A DNA stretch of 64,000 nucleotides from Bordetella genomosp. 11 (GTDB taxonomy: Bacteria > Pseudomonadota > Gammaproteobacteria > Burkholderiales > Burkholderiaceae_B). Both the position numbers and the translations under genes were made by a program. The stretch is taken from positions 4,650,001 through 4,714,000 of the forward strand of contig NZ_NEVS01000004.1 in the NCBI RefSeq assembly GCF_002261215.1, read 5' to 3'. This document shows, piece after piece, positions 42,966 to 52,710 of the stretch; the first letter of the stretch is position 1; every line of letters begins with the position of its first letter. The notes under the pieces were generated by a model that was not told the DNA's origin, searched no databases, and worked only from the letters and a program-made list of their open reading frames with translations.

Positions 42966-43295
42966 CTACACCTTGACGGTGATCGGCGCGCCCGCCGCGT
43001 CAGAACAGATCTGCGACAAGGCGTCGTGCAAGGGCGGCCCGCCGCGCGTATCCAGCCAGTGCTGGCCGTCGTAGCGGTAGTGAAAACCGCCGCTGCGCGC
43101 CGCCACCCAGATTTCCTGCATGGCGGCCTGGCTGTTGATGACGACGTGCGTATCGTCTTCGAAGACCAGGGTCAGTACATTGCCGCTGCGGTTGGCTTCC
43201 ACGTCGACATCGAGCGACCCGGCCCAGTCGTCAGCCTGGCTTTCGATGCTGTCCAGCACCTGCTCCGCCAACGCAAGAAATTCGGTTTCGTTCAT
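42966..43295 (-). CDS. cyaY: Iron-sulfur cluster assembly protein CyaY (frataxin)
   Basis: Frataxin homologue of 109 residues that binds iron and modulates IscS during Fe-S cluster assembly. The N-terminal acidic helix (ALAEQVLDSIESQADDW) precedes the beta sheet, with SGNVLTLVFEDDTHVVINSQ, then the signature QEIWVAARSGGFHY and a WLDTRGG turn. ATG 43295 starts MNETEFLALAEQ as in relatives; the longer frame to 43373 overlaps the divergent lptM start and is rejected. It lies in the cyaY / lptM divergent arrangement common in proteobacteria. Confidence 0.95.
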   Translation of the reverse strand: MNETEFLALAEQVLDSIESQADDWAGSLDVDVEANRSGNVLTLVFEDDTHVVINSQAAMQEIWVAARSGGFHYRYDGQHWLDTRGGPPLHDALSQICSDAAGAPITVKV

Positions 43296-43326
43296 AATCC
43301 AATCTGCAAGAATTACGGAGTTCCCA

Positions 43327-43554
43327 GTGTCCCACCCGGCATACAGCCGTACCGCTCTACGCATTGTAGCCACGCTGGCTGCCGCCGCGTCGCTCGCGGC
43401 CTGCGGCTACAAGGGCCCGCTCATAGCACCGTCGCAGGCGCCCGTGCTCAAGCCCCCGCCCAAAGTCGTGGCGCCACTGACATTCCGTGCCGCACCCGGG
43501 GTTCGCCTGGTGCCGGCCCTTCCCGACTACCCGCCGTCCGCGACGCAACAATGA
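43327..43554 (+). CDS. lptM: Small outer-membrane lipoprotein LptM (YifL-like)
   Basis: Lipoprotein of 75 residues. The signal segment ALRIVATLAAAASLAACGYKG ends in lipobox LAAC, giving lipidated Cys26, followed by GYKGPL, which is the near-invariant YifL/LptM motif. In E. coli LptM assists assembly of the LptD LPS translocon. The GTG start at 43327 has ACGGAG six bases upstream. The stop overlaps the lysA start as ATGA. The C-terminal half is Pro-rich. Confidence 0.9.
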   Translation: MSHPAYSRTALRIVATLAAAASLAACGYKGPLIAPSQAPVLKPPPKVVAPLTFRAAPGVRLVPALPDYPPSATQQ

Positions 43555-44843
43555 ATCCTATCTCTTCCGCGCCGGCGCAGCCGGCCGGCTATCCGCATTT
43601 CCATTACCAGAACGGCGCCCTGCACGCGGAAGGCGTGCCCCTGCAGATGCTGGCGGAGCGCCTCGGCACGCCGCTATACGTGTATTCGCGCGCGGCGCTG
43701 CAGGCCGCCTGGGAATCGTACCGCGTCGCCGTCGCCGGGCGCGACGTCCTCGTGTGCTACGGCATGAAGGCTAATTCCAACCTGGCGGTGCTGAAGGAAT
43801 TCGCCCGCCTGGGCGCCGGCTTCGACATCGTGTCCGGTGGCGAACTGCATCGCGTACTCGCGGTGGGGGCGGATCCGGCCAAGGTCGTATTTTCCGGGGT
43901 CGGCAAACAGGCCTGGGAGATGCGCAAGGCGCTCGAGGCGGACGTCAAGTGCTTCAACGTCGAATCCGAAGCCGAACTCCACTTGCTGTCGGACGTGGCG
44001 GTTTCCCTCGGCAAGACGGCCCGCGTGTCCCTGCGCGTGAATCCCGACGTGGATGCGGGCACCCACCCGTATATCTCGACGGGGCTGAAGGAAAACAAAT
44101 TCGGCATCGCCATCGCCGACGCCCCGCGCGTCTACCGGGCCGCCGCGGCGCTGCCCGGGCTGCACGTCACCGGCGTCGATTGCCACATCGGCTCCCAGAT
44201 CACGGATGTCGCGCCCTACCTGGACGCCCTCGATAAGCTGCTGGACCTGATCGACGGCTTGCGCGCCGCCGGCATCGCGATAGAGCACCTGGACCTGGGC
44301 GGCGGCCTGGGCATCCGCTATACCGACGAAACGCCCTTGCAGCCGGCCACGCTGCTGGGCCAGGTCTATGAACGCCTGGACGCGCGCGGCTGGGGCCATT
44401 TGAAGCTGATCATGGAACCCGGGCGCTCGCTGGTGGGCAATGCGGGTGTCCTGCTGACGACCGTGCAGTTCCTGAAGCACGCGGAAGCCCGCAATTTCGC
44501 CATTGTCGACGCCGCGATGAACGACCTCATCCGTCCGACCCTATACGATGCCTGGCACGGCGTGCTGCCCGTGCAGCCGCGCGGCGGCGCCACGCAGGAA
44601 TATGACGTCGTCGGCCCGGTCTGCGAAAGCGGCGATTGGCTGGCCAGGCAGCGTGCCCTGGCGGTCGAGCGCGGCGACGTACTGGCCATCGAATCCACCG
44701 GCGCATACGGCATGGTCATGGCCGGCAACTACAACACGCGTCCGCGTCCCGCCGAAGTCATGGTCGACGGCACGGAATTCCATGTAATCCGCCAACGCGA
44801 AACGGTGCAAGACCTGCTGCGCGGGGAAACCACGTTGCCCTGA
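43551..44843 (+). CDS. lysA: Diaminopimelate decarboxylase
   Basis: PLP enzyme of 430 residues that makes L-lysine from meso-diaminopimelate. The PLP-binding Lys is K73 in CYGMKANSN. Further blocks are GAGFDIVSGGEL, the FGI(A) barrel strand in KENKFGIAI, the HIGSQI motif, LDLGGGLGI, EPGRSLVGN, and the substrate-site Cys358 in CESGDWLA, followed by GAYGMVMAGNYN. The ATG overlaps the lptM stop. A strong terminator follows 41 bases after the stop. Confidence 0.97.
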   Translation: MNPISSAPAQPAGYPHFHYQNGALHAEGVPLQMLAERLGTPLYVYSRAALQAAWESYRVAVAGRDVLVCYGMKANSNLAVLKEFARLGAGFDIVSGGELHRVLAVGADPAKVVFSGVGKQAWEMRKALEADVKCFNVESEAELHLLSDVAVSLGKTARVSLRVNPDVDAGTHPYISTGLKENKFGIAIADAPRVYRAAAALPGLHVTGVDCHIGSQITDVAPYLDALDKLLDLIDGLRAAGIAIEHLDLGGGLGIRYTDETPLQPATLLGQVYERLDARGWGHLKLIMEPGRSLVGNAGVLLTTVQFLKHAEARNFAIVDAAMNDLIRPTLYDAWHGVLPVQPRGGATQEYDVVGPVCESGDWLARQRALAVERGDVLAIESTGAYGMVMAGNYNTRPRPAEVMVDGTEFHVIRQRETVQDLLRGETTLP

Positions 44844-44884
44844 GTCCCCTCGGGGCCGGGCGGCACAGCGGTCCACGACACCCG

Positions 44885-44917
44885 AAAAGGCGTTCTTCCC
44901 AGGGAAGAACGCCTTTT
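44885..44917 (+). terminator. Intrinsic terminator after lysA
   Basis: A 13-base stem (44885-44897 with 44905-44917) with a seven-base loop runs into TTTTTT on the plus strand (through 44919). It also ends 29 bases before the convergent ccsA stop and can act in both directions. Confidence 0.9.
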
Positions 44918-44945
44918 TTCCTATGCGCGAAACCCGCCGCCCGGA

Positions 44946-46286
44946 CTACAGCTGCCCGTAGGAATGCAGGCCCGACAGGAACATGTTCACGCCCAGGAAG
45001 GCGAACCCGGTGATCAACAGTCCGACCAGAGCCCAGTAGGCCGCCATCGCCCCACGCAAGCCCTTGATCAGGCGCATGTGCAGCCAGGCGGCGTAGTTCA
45101 GCCAGACGATAAGCGCCCAGGTTTCCTTCGGATCCCATTGCCAGTAGGCACCCCAGGCGTCGGCCGCCCACAGCGCGCCCAGGATGGTCGCCACGGTGAA
45201 AAAGGCGAAGCCGACGGTGATGGCGCGATACATGATGTCGTCCAGCACCGCCAGCGGCGGCAATGCCGCCGCCACGCGGCGCCGGCCCAGCAGGATGCCG
45301 CCGACGATGACCGCGCCCACGCCGAAATACTCCATCCATGCCGCCGACAAGCCCTTGGTGCGGAACACCATGGGTTCGGCGCACAGCAGCACGCCCAGGA
45401 TGAACAAGGGGGCCAGCTTGCGCCAGGACGTCGTTTCGCCATGCTCTTTCACCAGGTAGGCGAAGCCCACCATGGCCGACAGCGAGAACGTGCCATAACC
45501 GATGAAATTCGCCGGCACGTGCAGCTTCATCCACCAGCTCTTGAGCGCCGGCACCAGCGGCTGGATCTGCGCGGCATCCCGGGTAAAGGCGTACCACAGC
45601 AGGAACATCACCGCCGAGGAAATCACCAGCAGCACGAAACCGCCCAGGGCGCGGGTTGCGTAGCGGCGCTCGTAGTACAGGTAGAAAAGCGCCGTGATCA
45701 GCGAAAACAGCACGAACACTTCGTACAGGTTGCTGACCGGGATATGGCCAAGGTCCGGGCCCATCAGATGGCTTTCGCGCCAGCGCACCAGCATGCCGGT
45801 CACGCCGGCGAATACCGCGCCCCACGTCAGCGCGGTGCCCAGCCAGGCGGCCGTCGGGCTGAACAGGCCCAGCCAGTAAGAGACCGTCGCCAGCACGAAC
45901 AGCGCGCACATCCACAGGATGGCGGACTGCGAGGACAGCAGGTACTTCAGGAAAAACACGTCCTCGGCACGCCCGAGGTCATGCCCGTACAGCATCACCG
46001 CCAGTCCGCTGGCCAGCGCCGCGGCGATTATCAGCCGGCGCAGGGGGCGCCACAGCCAGCCCAGCCAGGTCAGCACCAGCACGGCGCCGCTCAGGATGAC
46101 TTTCTCGTAATAATCCATGGAGCCGGCAAAGCGCGTCAGCGCATAACCCGCCCCCACGGCCAGCAGCAGGAAAAACACGGCATCGGTCCAGTCGGGACGA
46201 CCGCGCCGGACGCGCGCGTCGCCGCTTTCGGCCATACCTTCCTGCCACAGATTCTCGTGCGCGGAGGAAATTGCGGATTCGGACAT
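44946..46286 (-). CDS. ccsA: System II cytochrome c biogenesis protein CcsA (ResC type)
   Basis: Polytopic haem-handling protein of 446 residues that works with ResB to export haem and attach it to apocytochrome c in the periplasm. The tryptophan-rich WWD motif is WGAYWQWDPKETWALIVW, flanked by conserved histidines in HVPANFIGYG and WLHMRLIKG. About eight or more membrane segments are visible. Some pipelines name this WWD protein CcsB; here it is called CcsA, following the B. pertussis/System II literature. It follows resB by 12 bases and must be co-transcribed with it. Confidence 0.92.
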   Translation of the reverse strand: MSESAISSAHENLWQEGMAESGDARVRRGRPDWTDAVFFLLLAVGAGYALTRFAGSMDYYEKVILSGAVLVLTWLGWLWRPLRRLIIAAALASGLAVMLYGHDLGRAEDVFFLKYLLSSQSAILWMCALFVLATVSYWLGLFSPTAAWLGTALTWGAVFAGVTGMLVRWRESHLMGPDLGHIPVSNLYEVFVLFSLITALFYLYYERRYATRALGGFVLLVISSAVMFLLWYAFTRDAAQIQPLVPALKSWWMKLHVPANFIGYGTFSLSAMVGFAYLVKEHGETTSWRKLAPLFILGVLLCAEPMVFRTKGLSAAWMEYFGVGAVIVGGILLGRRRVAAALPPLAVLDDIMYRAITVGFAFFTVATILGALWAADAWGAYWQWDPKETWALIVWLNYAAWLHMRLIKGLRGAMAAYWALVGLLITGFAFLGVNMFLSGLHSYGQL

Positions 46287-46298
46287 GAGCTTGCTACC

Positions 46299-48377
46299 TC
46301 ACTGCTTCAGGCGCAGCAGCGCCTCTTTGAGCCGGTCGAATTCACGGTGGAAGTCCAGTGTACGCCGCTGGGATGTCATTGCCGCGTACACGGCGCTGCC
46401 GCGGCCTTCCGGGCCAGGGGCCACCCACACCCAGACACGGCGATCGCGGATGAAGAACATGCTGAACACGCCCAATATCAGCAGCAGGCAACCGATATAG
46501 ACCGCCCTTTTGCCGGGCGTGCGGCTGACCTGGAACACGCTGGCCTGCACCTGCTTGAAATCCGACAGCGCGAAGAATACGGGCGCCGGATACATCGCCA
46601 GATCGGACAGCGCGGCCACCGCGACGCGCGACCAGACTTCGGCGCGTTCGGCGGCCGGGCCTTCGGTCGGCAGCGGTGGCAATCCCGCCCGCTCGCGCTC
46701 CATGACGCGCAGCTCGCCCACGCTGGCGCCAATCAGGCGCACCACGATATCGGCCGCGCGCTCCAGTTCGGATGCCGGCGCATTGCTCTGCAGGAAACCC
46801 GCCACCGCCTGCAGGCCGCCTTCGGAGAAGGTCTGCAGCGCACGTTCCGCGGCGGTCTCCAGCGGCTGGCGGTCGCTGCCCGCCGGGGCATTCTTTTCCG
46901 CGAAGCGGCGAGCCGCCTCCTTGCGCGCCTGCGGATCGGCCAGCAAGGCGCGCAGGCGCATGAATTCGGCGACGGAGTTGTCATCGTCCGCCGGCAGCCG
47001 CAGGTAGCGGTAGTTCTCGCCGGCATTGTTGCGCACGCCCGCCAGGAATACCGGAAAGCCGTCCAGCACCACCGGCAGCATGTAATTGCGGAACTCGTGC
47101 GCCTGGCCGCTGGCGTCGATCAGGCGGTATTCGACCGCCGGGCCCACGTTGCGCAGATGCTCGTTGCGCTTGCCCGCCGCGCTGCCGGCCACCGACGCGA
47201 CGTTCTGGACGAAATCGCGGGCCGGCTTGGGCGCGCCGCCCGACAGGTCCTCGACGTTGATCGGACGCAGCGCCGTGATGTCCACCTTCAGGCCGCGCGC
47301 GTCGGCCGGGGCATCCTTGCCCGTATCGCTGCTCTTGCCCACGGTGCCCGACACCTCGAACGGCGCCGCATCGCCGCCGCGCAGCGGGTAGCCGCGCAAC
47401 TGCACGGAACTGCCGCCATCGTCGAAACTGGACTGGTACACCGTGACGCCCTTGTAGCGCAGCGGCTCGTTGACTTCGATGGTCTTGTCGAAGGTCTTGC
47501 CGGTATCGGGGTCGCGCACCTCGACTTCGCTGGCGAAGCGGCTGGGCATGCCCGTCGAGTAGTAGTCGACGATGAACTTCTTCAGCGTCAGGGTAAAGGG
47601 GATCGGCTGCACCAGGGCGCCGTCGCCCACCATGACGACCGCGTTGTTCGCGCGTCCGCCTTCCGGAATCATCATGCTGGAGCGGAAGCTCGGGTTGTTC
47701 ACCGACAGCCGGCCGCTGGGCGGCACCTCGCTGATCAGCATGTTCTCGACGATGGGCTTCTTGCCGCCCAGCCACACCTGCGCGCGTACCGCCAGCTCGC
47801 TATCGAGCAGGCCACCGACGCAAATCACGATCATCGCCGTGTGGGCAAAGATATAGCCGAGCCGGTTGGCGCTGCCTTTCTTGGCGGCCAGCAGCACGCC
47901 ATCGCCATCCTGGCGCTCCTTGACCGCATAGCCCAGCGACTTCAGCAACTGGCGGGTGCGGCCCAGGGTATCCGCCGACGCCGCGCCGCTGTCGAACTCC
48001 ACCCGCTGCGGAAAGGCGCGCAGGCTGGACACGCGCACATATTCGCGGAAGGACACCGCGTCGCGCAGCATCTTGGGCGCATTGCGCGTCAGGCACACCC
48101 CGGTGGAAACCACCAGGAATGACATGATGACCAGGAACCACCAGCTGTTGTAGACGTGCCAGAGGGAAAACTTGTCGAAGACGCCATACCAGAACGGCCC
48201 GAACTGGTCGATGTAGGCGGAAGATGCCTGGTTCTGCACCAGCACCGTGCCGACGATGCTGGCAATGCAGATGAACATCAGCAGGCTGACGGCGAAACGC
48301 ATGGAGCCCAGGAGCTCCAGCATATCCCCGGGCAGGGAGCGCAGATCGTGGCGTAGGGTCGGGGGATTCTGATGCAT
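46299..48377 (-). CDS. resB: System II cytochrome c biogenesis protein ResB
   Basis: Membrane partner of the CcsA haem protein, 692 residues. Membrane segments lie near residues 25-45 (SLLMFICIASIVGTVLVQNQ), 78-95, 170-190 and close to the C-terminus (GCLLLILGVFSMFFI). Between the last two is a large periplasmic domain that includes IEVNEPLRYKGVTVYQSSFDDGG, the ResB signature. The FAHTAMIVICVGG segment carries a conserved His. It is upstream of ccsA by 12 bases, and together they form a complete System II pair. Confidence 0.93.
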   Translation of the reverse strand: MHQNPPTLRHDLRSLPGDMLELLGSMRFAVSLLMFICIASIVGTVLVQNQASSAYIDQFGPFWYGVFDKFSLWHVYNSWWFLVIMSFLVVSTGVCLTRNAPKMLRDAVSFREYVRVSSLRAFPQRVEFDSGAASADTLGRTRQLLKSLGYAVKERQDGDGVLLAAKKGSANRLGYIFAHTAMIVICVGGLLDSELAVRAQVWLGGKKPIVENMLISEVPPSGRLSVNNPSFRSSMMIPEGGRANNAVVMVGDGALVQPIPFTLTLKKFIVDYYSTGMPSRFASEVEVRDPDTGKTFDKTIEVNEPLRYKGVTVYQSSFDDGGSSVQLRGYPLRGGDAAPFEVSGTVGKSSDTGKDAPADARGLKVDITALRPINVEDLSGGAPKPARDFVQNVASVAGSAAGKRNEHLRNVGPAVEYRLIDASGQAHEFRNYMLPVVLDGFPVFLAGVRNNAGENYRYLRLPADDDNSVAEFMRLRALLADPQARKEAARRFAEKNAPAGSDRQPLETAAERALQTFSEGGLQAVAGFLQSNAPASELERAADIVVRLIGASVGELRVMERERAGLPPLPTEGPAAERAEVWSRVAVAALSDLAMYPAPVFFALSDFKQVQASVFQVSRTPGKRAVYIGCLLLILGVFSMFFIRDRRVWVWVAPGPEGRGSAVYAAMTSQRRTLDFHREFDRLKEALLRLKQ

Positions 48378-48382
48378 GGGAA

Positions 48383-48415
48383 AAGGGGGCCGCCTGAACG
48401 ACCGGGCGCCCCCTT
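48383..48415 (-). terminator. Possible terminator between cytochrome c4 gene and resB
   Basis: AAGGGGGC (48383-48390) can pair with GCCCCCTT (48408-48415). On the minus strand, after the cytochrome gene stop at 48532, the hairpin is followed by a short T-run. It is close to the resB start, so it may instead act as a leader structure. Confidence 0.35.
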
Positions 48416-48531
48416 GCTAGGGTCTTCGGGCCATCATAAGCGCTTCGCACTCATCGTGTCCGGGCGGGTGGCCCGATCTGGACAAGTATAGACAGGGCGC
48501 CCGCGCAATGGTTCGTGCACGGGCCGCACCG

Positions 48532-49233
48532 TCAGCGCAGGCCGGCGGCGTAGTCGGAAACCGCCTTGATATCGTCGGCCGTCATGCGGCTGGCGATCTC
48601 GTGCATGGGCTCGCTGTTGTTCCGGCTGCCATCCTGGAAAAGCTTCAGCTGCTCTTCGATATAAGAGGGGAACTGGCCCGACAGGCGGGGATACTGCGCC
48701 GGAACGCCAGCCCCGTTGGCGGAGTGGCAGGACGCGCAAGCCGGCACATTGCGGTCGGGCAGGCCGGCGCGCCAGATGGTCTGGCCGCGATCCACCAGGG
48801 ATTTCTGGCCGGCGGTGGCGGGTTCCTTCAGCTGCTGCTGGGACAGGTACAGGGCGATGTTCTGCATGTCCTGCGGCGTCAGCGACTGCACAATGGCGGT
48901 CATGGGCGTGGGATTGCCGCCCGCACCGTTGCGCAGCGGCACCTTGGCACCCTGCTTGAGCTGGAAATCGCCCAACTGCTTGGCCAGGTATTCATGCGCC
49001 TGGGCTGCCAGATTGGGATTGGTGGGAATGGTGCTGTTGCCGGCGGCGCCGTGACAGCTCGCACAGGCGATGATGCCGCGCGCCTGGTCGCCGTTGGTGT
49101 AGAGCTGTTCGCCCTTCCCAGCGTCCGGCTTGGCCGCCGGCGCCGAAGCATCGGCCGCGAAACTCGGAAAAACGGCGGTCGTACCCAACACCAACCCGCC
49201 CACAACCAACATCCGGGACAGCACACGCTTCAT
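48532..49233 (-). CDS. Dihaem cytochrome c4
   Basis: Periplasmic electron carrier of 233 residues. A signal peptide (VLSRMLVVGGLVLGTTA core) ends near FAADA. Two haem c sites are present: C57-x2-C60-H61 (CASCHGAAG) and C166-x2-C169-H170 (CASCHSANG). Each half has a later Met in a loop that can be the sixth ligand (NPTPMTAI, SEPMHEI). The two-domain size and motif set are those of cytochrome c4, which passes electrons to terminal oxidases. Its maturation needs the ResB/CcsA pair encoded just downstream. It is divergent from engB. Confidence 0.93.
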   Translation of the reverse strand: MKRVLSRMLVVGGLVLGTTAVFPSFAADASAPAAKPDAGKGEQLYTNGDQARGIIACASCHGAAGNSTIPTNPNLAAQAHEYLAKQLGDFQLKQGAKVPLRNGAGGNPTPMTAIVQSLTPQDMQNIALYLSQQQLKEPATAGQKSLVDRGQTIWRAGLPDRNVPACASCHSANGAGVPAQYPRLSGQFPSYIEEQLKLFQDGSRNNSEPMHEIASRMTADDIKAVSDYAAGLR

Positions 49234-49415
49234 GAAAACCTCGACGTTCGCAGCATCGACTCACGGCGCTGGTACGCGCCGTTTATGATTTGCCTATGTT
49301 TTCCATTCGCCTGCCCACGAGCTGCCGGTATACCCCGAGTTCTGTGATGCGACGCGGCGTGCTACACCGTCAGCGGACTGGCGCCCACCCTTGCAAACGC
49401 CGGATTATACAATAG

Positions 49416-51083
<1,668 letters not shown>

Positions 51084-51104
51084 TCGATCCGCGGCGCGCG
51101 GCGG

Positions 51105-51602
51105 CTACCACTGCACCCGGACACCGCCGCCGATCCGCTCGCGCGTGCCGGCCCGGGATACGGGCACATCATCCGAGCGCTCGGCCACGCCATAGACGGT
51201 AACGTCCGGGCCCAGCGGCCTTTCGACCTTCGTTCCGGTATACCGCCGCCCTGAGAGCTCTTCTATCCGCGTGTAGGGACGCAGCGACGCGCCGTCGCCA
51301 TCGCTCGATCGCGCGCCGCCCGGCAGCGGGGCGGCCGAGCGGCGATCGTCCCAGCCGGAGGTGCCGGGTCCCGCGCCGTCCGTCCCGCGCGGCCCGGTGT
51401 TCAAGCGATACGGGCTGTCAGCGGCACGGGGCGCGGGCTTCGCCGGACGCCGCAGGATGGGGGCGGACGTGCAGCCCGCCGGGGCGGCGTGGCCGATGCC
51501 GCATTCCGGCGATGCCCAGGCCAACGAGGCACCGGCCAGCAAGATGCCCAGCGCCGCCAGCGTCCGGCCGCGCCCATGTGACAGAAACCTGCCGCGGTTC
51601 AT
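51105..51602 (-). CDS. Hypothetical secreted protein
   Basis: Protein of 165 residues that I do not recognise. A basic N-terminus and hydrophobic run (TLAALGILLAGASLAWASPE) make a plausible signal peptide cleaved at WAS/PE. The mature part begins with two cysteines (CGIGHAAPAGC), then is Pro/Gly/Asp/Arg-rich with low complexity, and ends YGVAERSDDVPVSRAGTRERIGGGVRVQW. The final part is beta-prone and could contact a membrane or another protein. ATG 51602 is preferred over an upstream ATG at 51650. It is convergent with hemB, 21 bases apart. Confidence 0.6.
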   Translation of the reverse strand: MNRGRFLSHGRGRTLAALGILLAGASLAWASPECGIGHAAPAGCTSAPILRRPAKPAPRAADSPYRLNTGPRGTDGAGPGTSGWDDRRSAAPLPGGARSSDGDGASLRPYTRIEELSGRRYTGTKVERPLGPDVTVYGVAERSDDVPVSRAGTRERIGGGVRVQW

Positions 51603-51695
51603 ACGTATCAATTTCCATGATCGGGTACGGACACTGGTGGAGAAAGGCAAAGACGCGGTTCCTCCTTGCTATCGGCCATATCTGGCCTTGTACCG

Positions 51696-52538
51696 TCAAA
51701 CCGCGAATCGTGCGGACTTCCGTTTCAGGATGAACTGCAGCTGGCGCAGGCCGCGGTCGAGCCTGCTGACCCGGCCGGTGCATTCCCGGTATGTGCGGAG
51801 CTTGCCCTCAGCAAGGCAGGCGGCCCGGGATTGTTCCAGTCGGGAACGGATATTCTCGTGCAAGGCCATGATATGCACGATATCTTCCCTGGATGCCTTA
51901 CGAATAAAGTCTTCCCTGAATAGCCTGACTTTTTCGTTTGCATCCCGATCCCGCTCATTCGGAAAACCGGTTTTCGCCGCGCTGATGAAATCGATGAAGC
52001 GGTCTTTATCGCCCCCCATCCTGATATACCTTTCTATTTCTTCTTTCCACTGCCGTTCTATTTCGACTCTTCCGGCTTGTCCTGAAAATCCCGCGAGCGT
52101 AGCGATAGGCCGATCGTACCCCTCGTAATACTGGCCATGCGCAGGCCTGCCTTTGCGGCGGCGCTCCGGCTTTTGGCTCAGTATGGGCGCAGCGTGACCG
52201 ATGTTCGAGTAATAGTCGTTGTCGTAATAGAAATCTCGCCGCCGTCTTACTGCCCGCAGCCTGGGGCCGCCCTCTAGCCGCCCGGTGGAACCCGTGCTTG
52301 CCTTGCCGCGATATTCGATGGAATGAAAACGCGGTTTCCTGCTCGCCGCCAGCCCTTTCCCGCGATCCGGGCGGCCCGCGGAAGAATAGGGAACGATATT
52401 CAGATAATGGGCGAGTCTTGCGATAAAGGACTTAAGCGATTCAAGGCCCTGTATAACCGGGCGAACCGTTGAAGACCATGGACGAGCCGGAGCGACCGCG
52501 ATGTCGCTCCCTTTGCGTATATTTGCGATATTCGACAT
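51696..52538 (-). CDS. Unrecognised AT-rich orphan-like protein
   Basis: Protein of 280 residues with no family I can name. The N-terminal 50 residues are Ser/Ala/Ile-rich and polar, the middle is Arg/Gly/Tyr-rich (RRRRDFYYDNDYYSN), and the C-terminal 130 residues are charged and helical (EIERQWKEEIERYIRMGGDK, EDIVHIMALHENIRSRLEQS) with a Cys pair (AACLAEG, RECTGR). There is no signal peptide or membrane segment. Base use differs from neighbours: 28 of 60 bases are G or C at 51901-51960. ATG 52538 follows GGGAG; a longer frame to 52622 lacks a ribosome site. It may be horizontally acquired or a secreted effector; neither is shown. Confidence 0.6.
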   Translation of the reverse strand: MSNIANIRKGSDIAVAPARPWSSTVRPVIQGLESLKSFIARLAHYLNIVPYSSAGRPDRGKGLAASRKPRFHSIEYRGKASTGSTGRLEGGPRLRAVRRRRDFYYDNDYYSNIGHAAPILSQKPERRRKGRPAHGQYYEGYDRPIATLAGFSGQAGRVEIERQWKEEIERYIRMGGDKDRFIDFISAAKTGFPNERDRDANEKVRLFREDFIRKASREDIVHIMALHENIRSRLEQSRAACLAEGKLRTYRECTGRVSRLDRGLRQLQFILKRKSARFAV

Positions 52539-52710
52539 TCCAATCTCCCATAAGCAGCAAGAGACTGAAAGTGTACAGAGCGAGATGCAGCCACATAATG
52601 ATGGATTGGTCTGAATCGCCATAGACGATTATTTCCACCATTAAATGTGTCCGAACTATTATCGCGATGCGGGCATTCGGCGCAAAAACGAGCGGCGCGC
52701 GGATATTTTG

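Noticed and set aside
44964..48122. 1052-codon plus-strand frame opposite ccsA and resB
   Set aside because: His/Arg/Gln-rich shadow spanning two clearly identified membrane protein genes.
51696..52538. Call as a type III effector
   Set aside because: Only the polar N-terminus and AT-rich composition suggest it; no chaperone gene, regulon motif or homologous effector domain is visible, so it is left as unknown.
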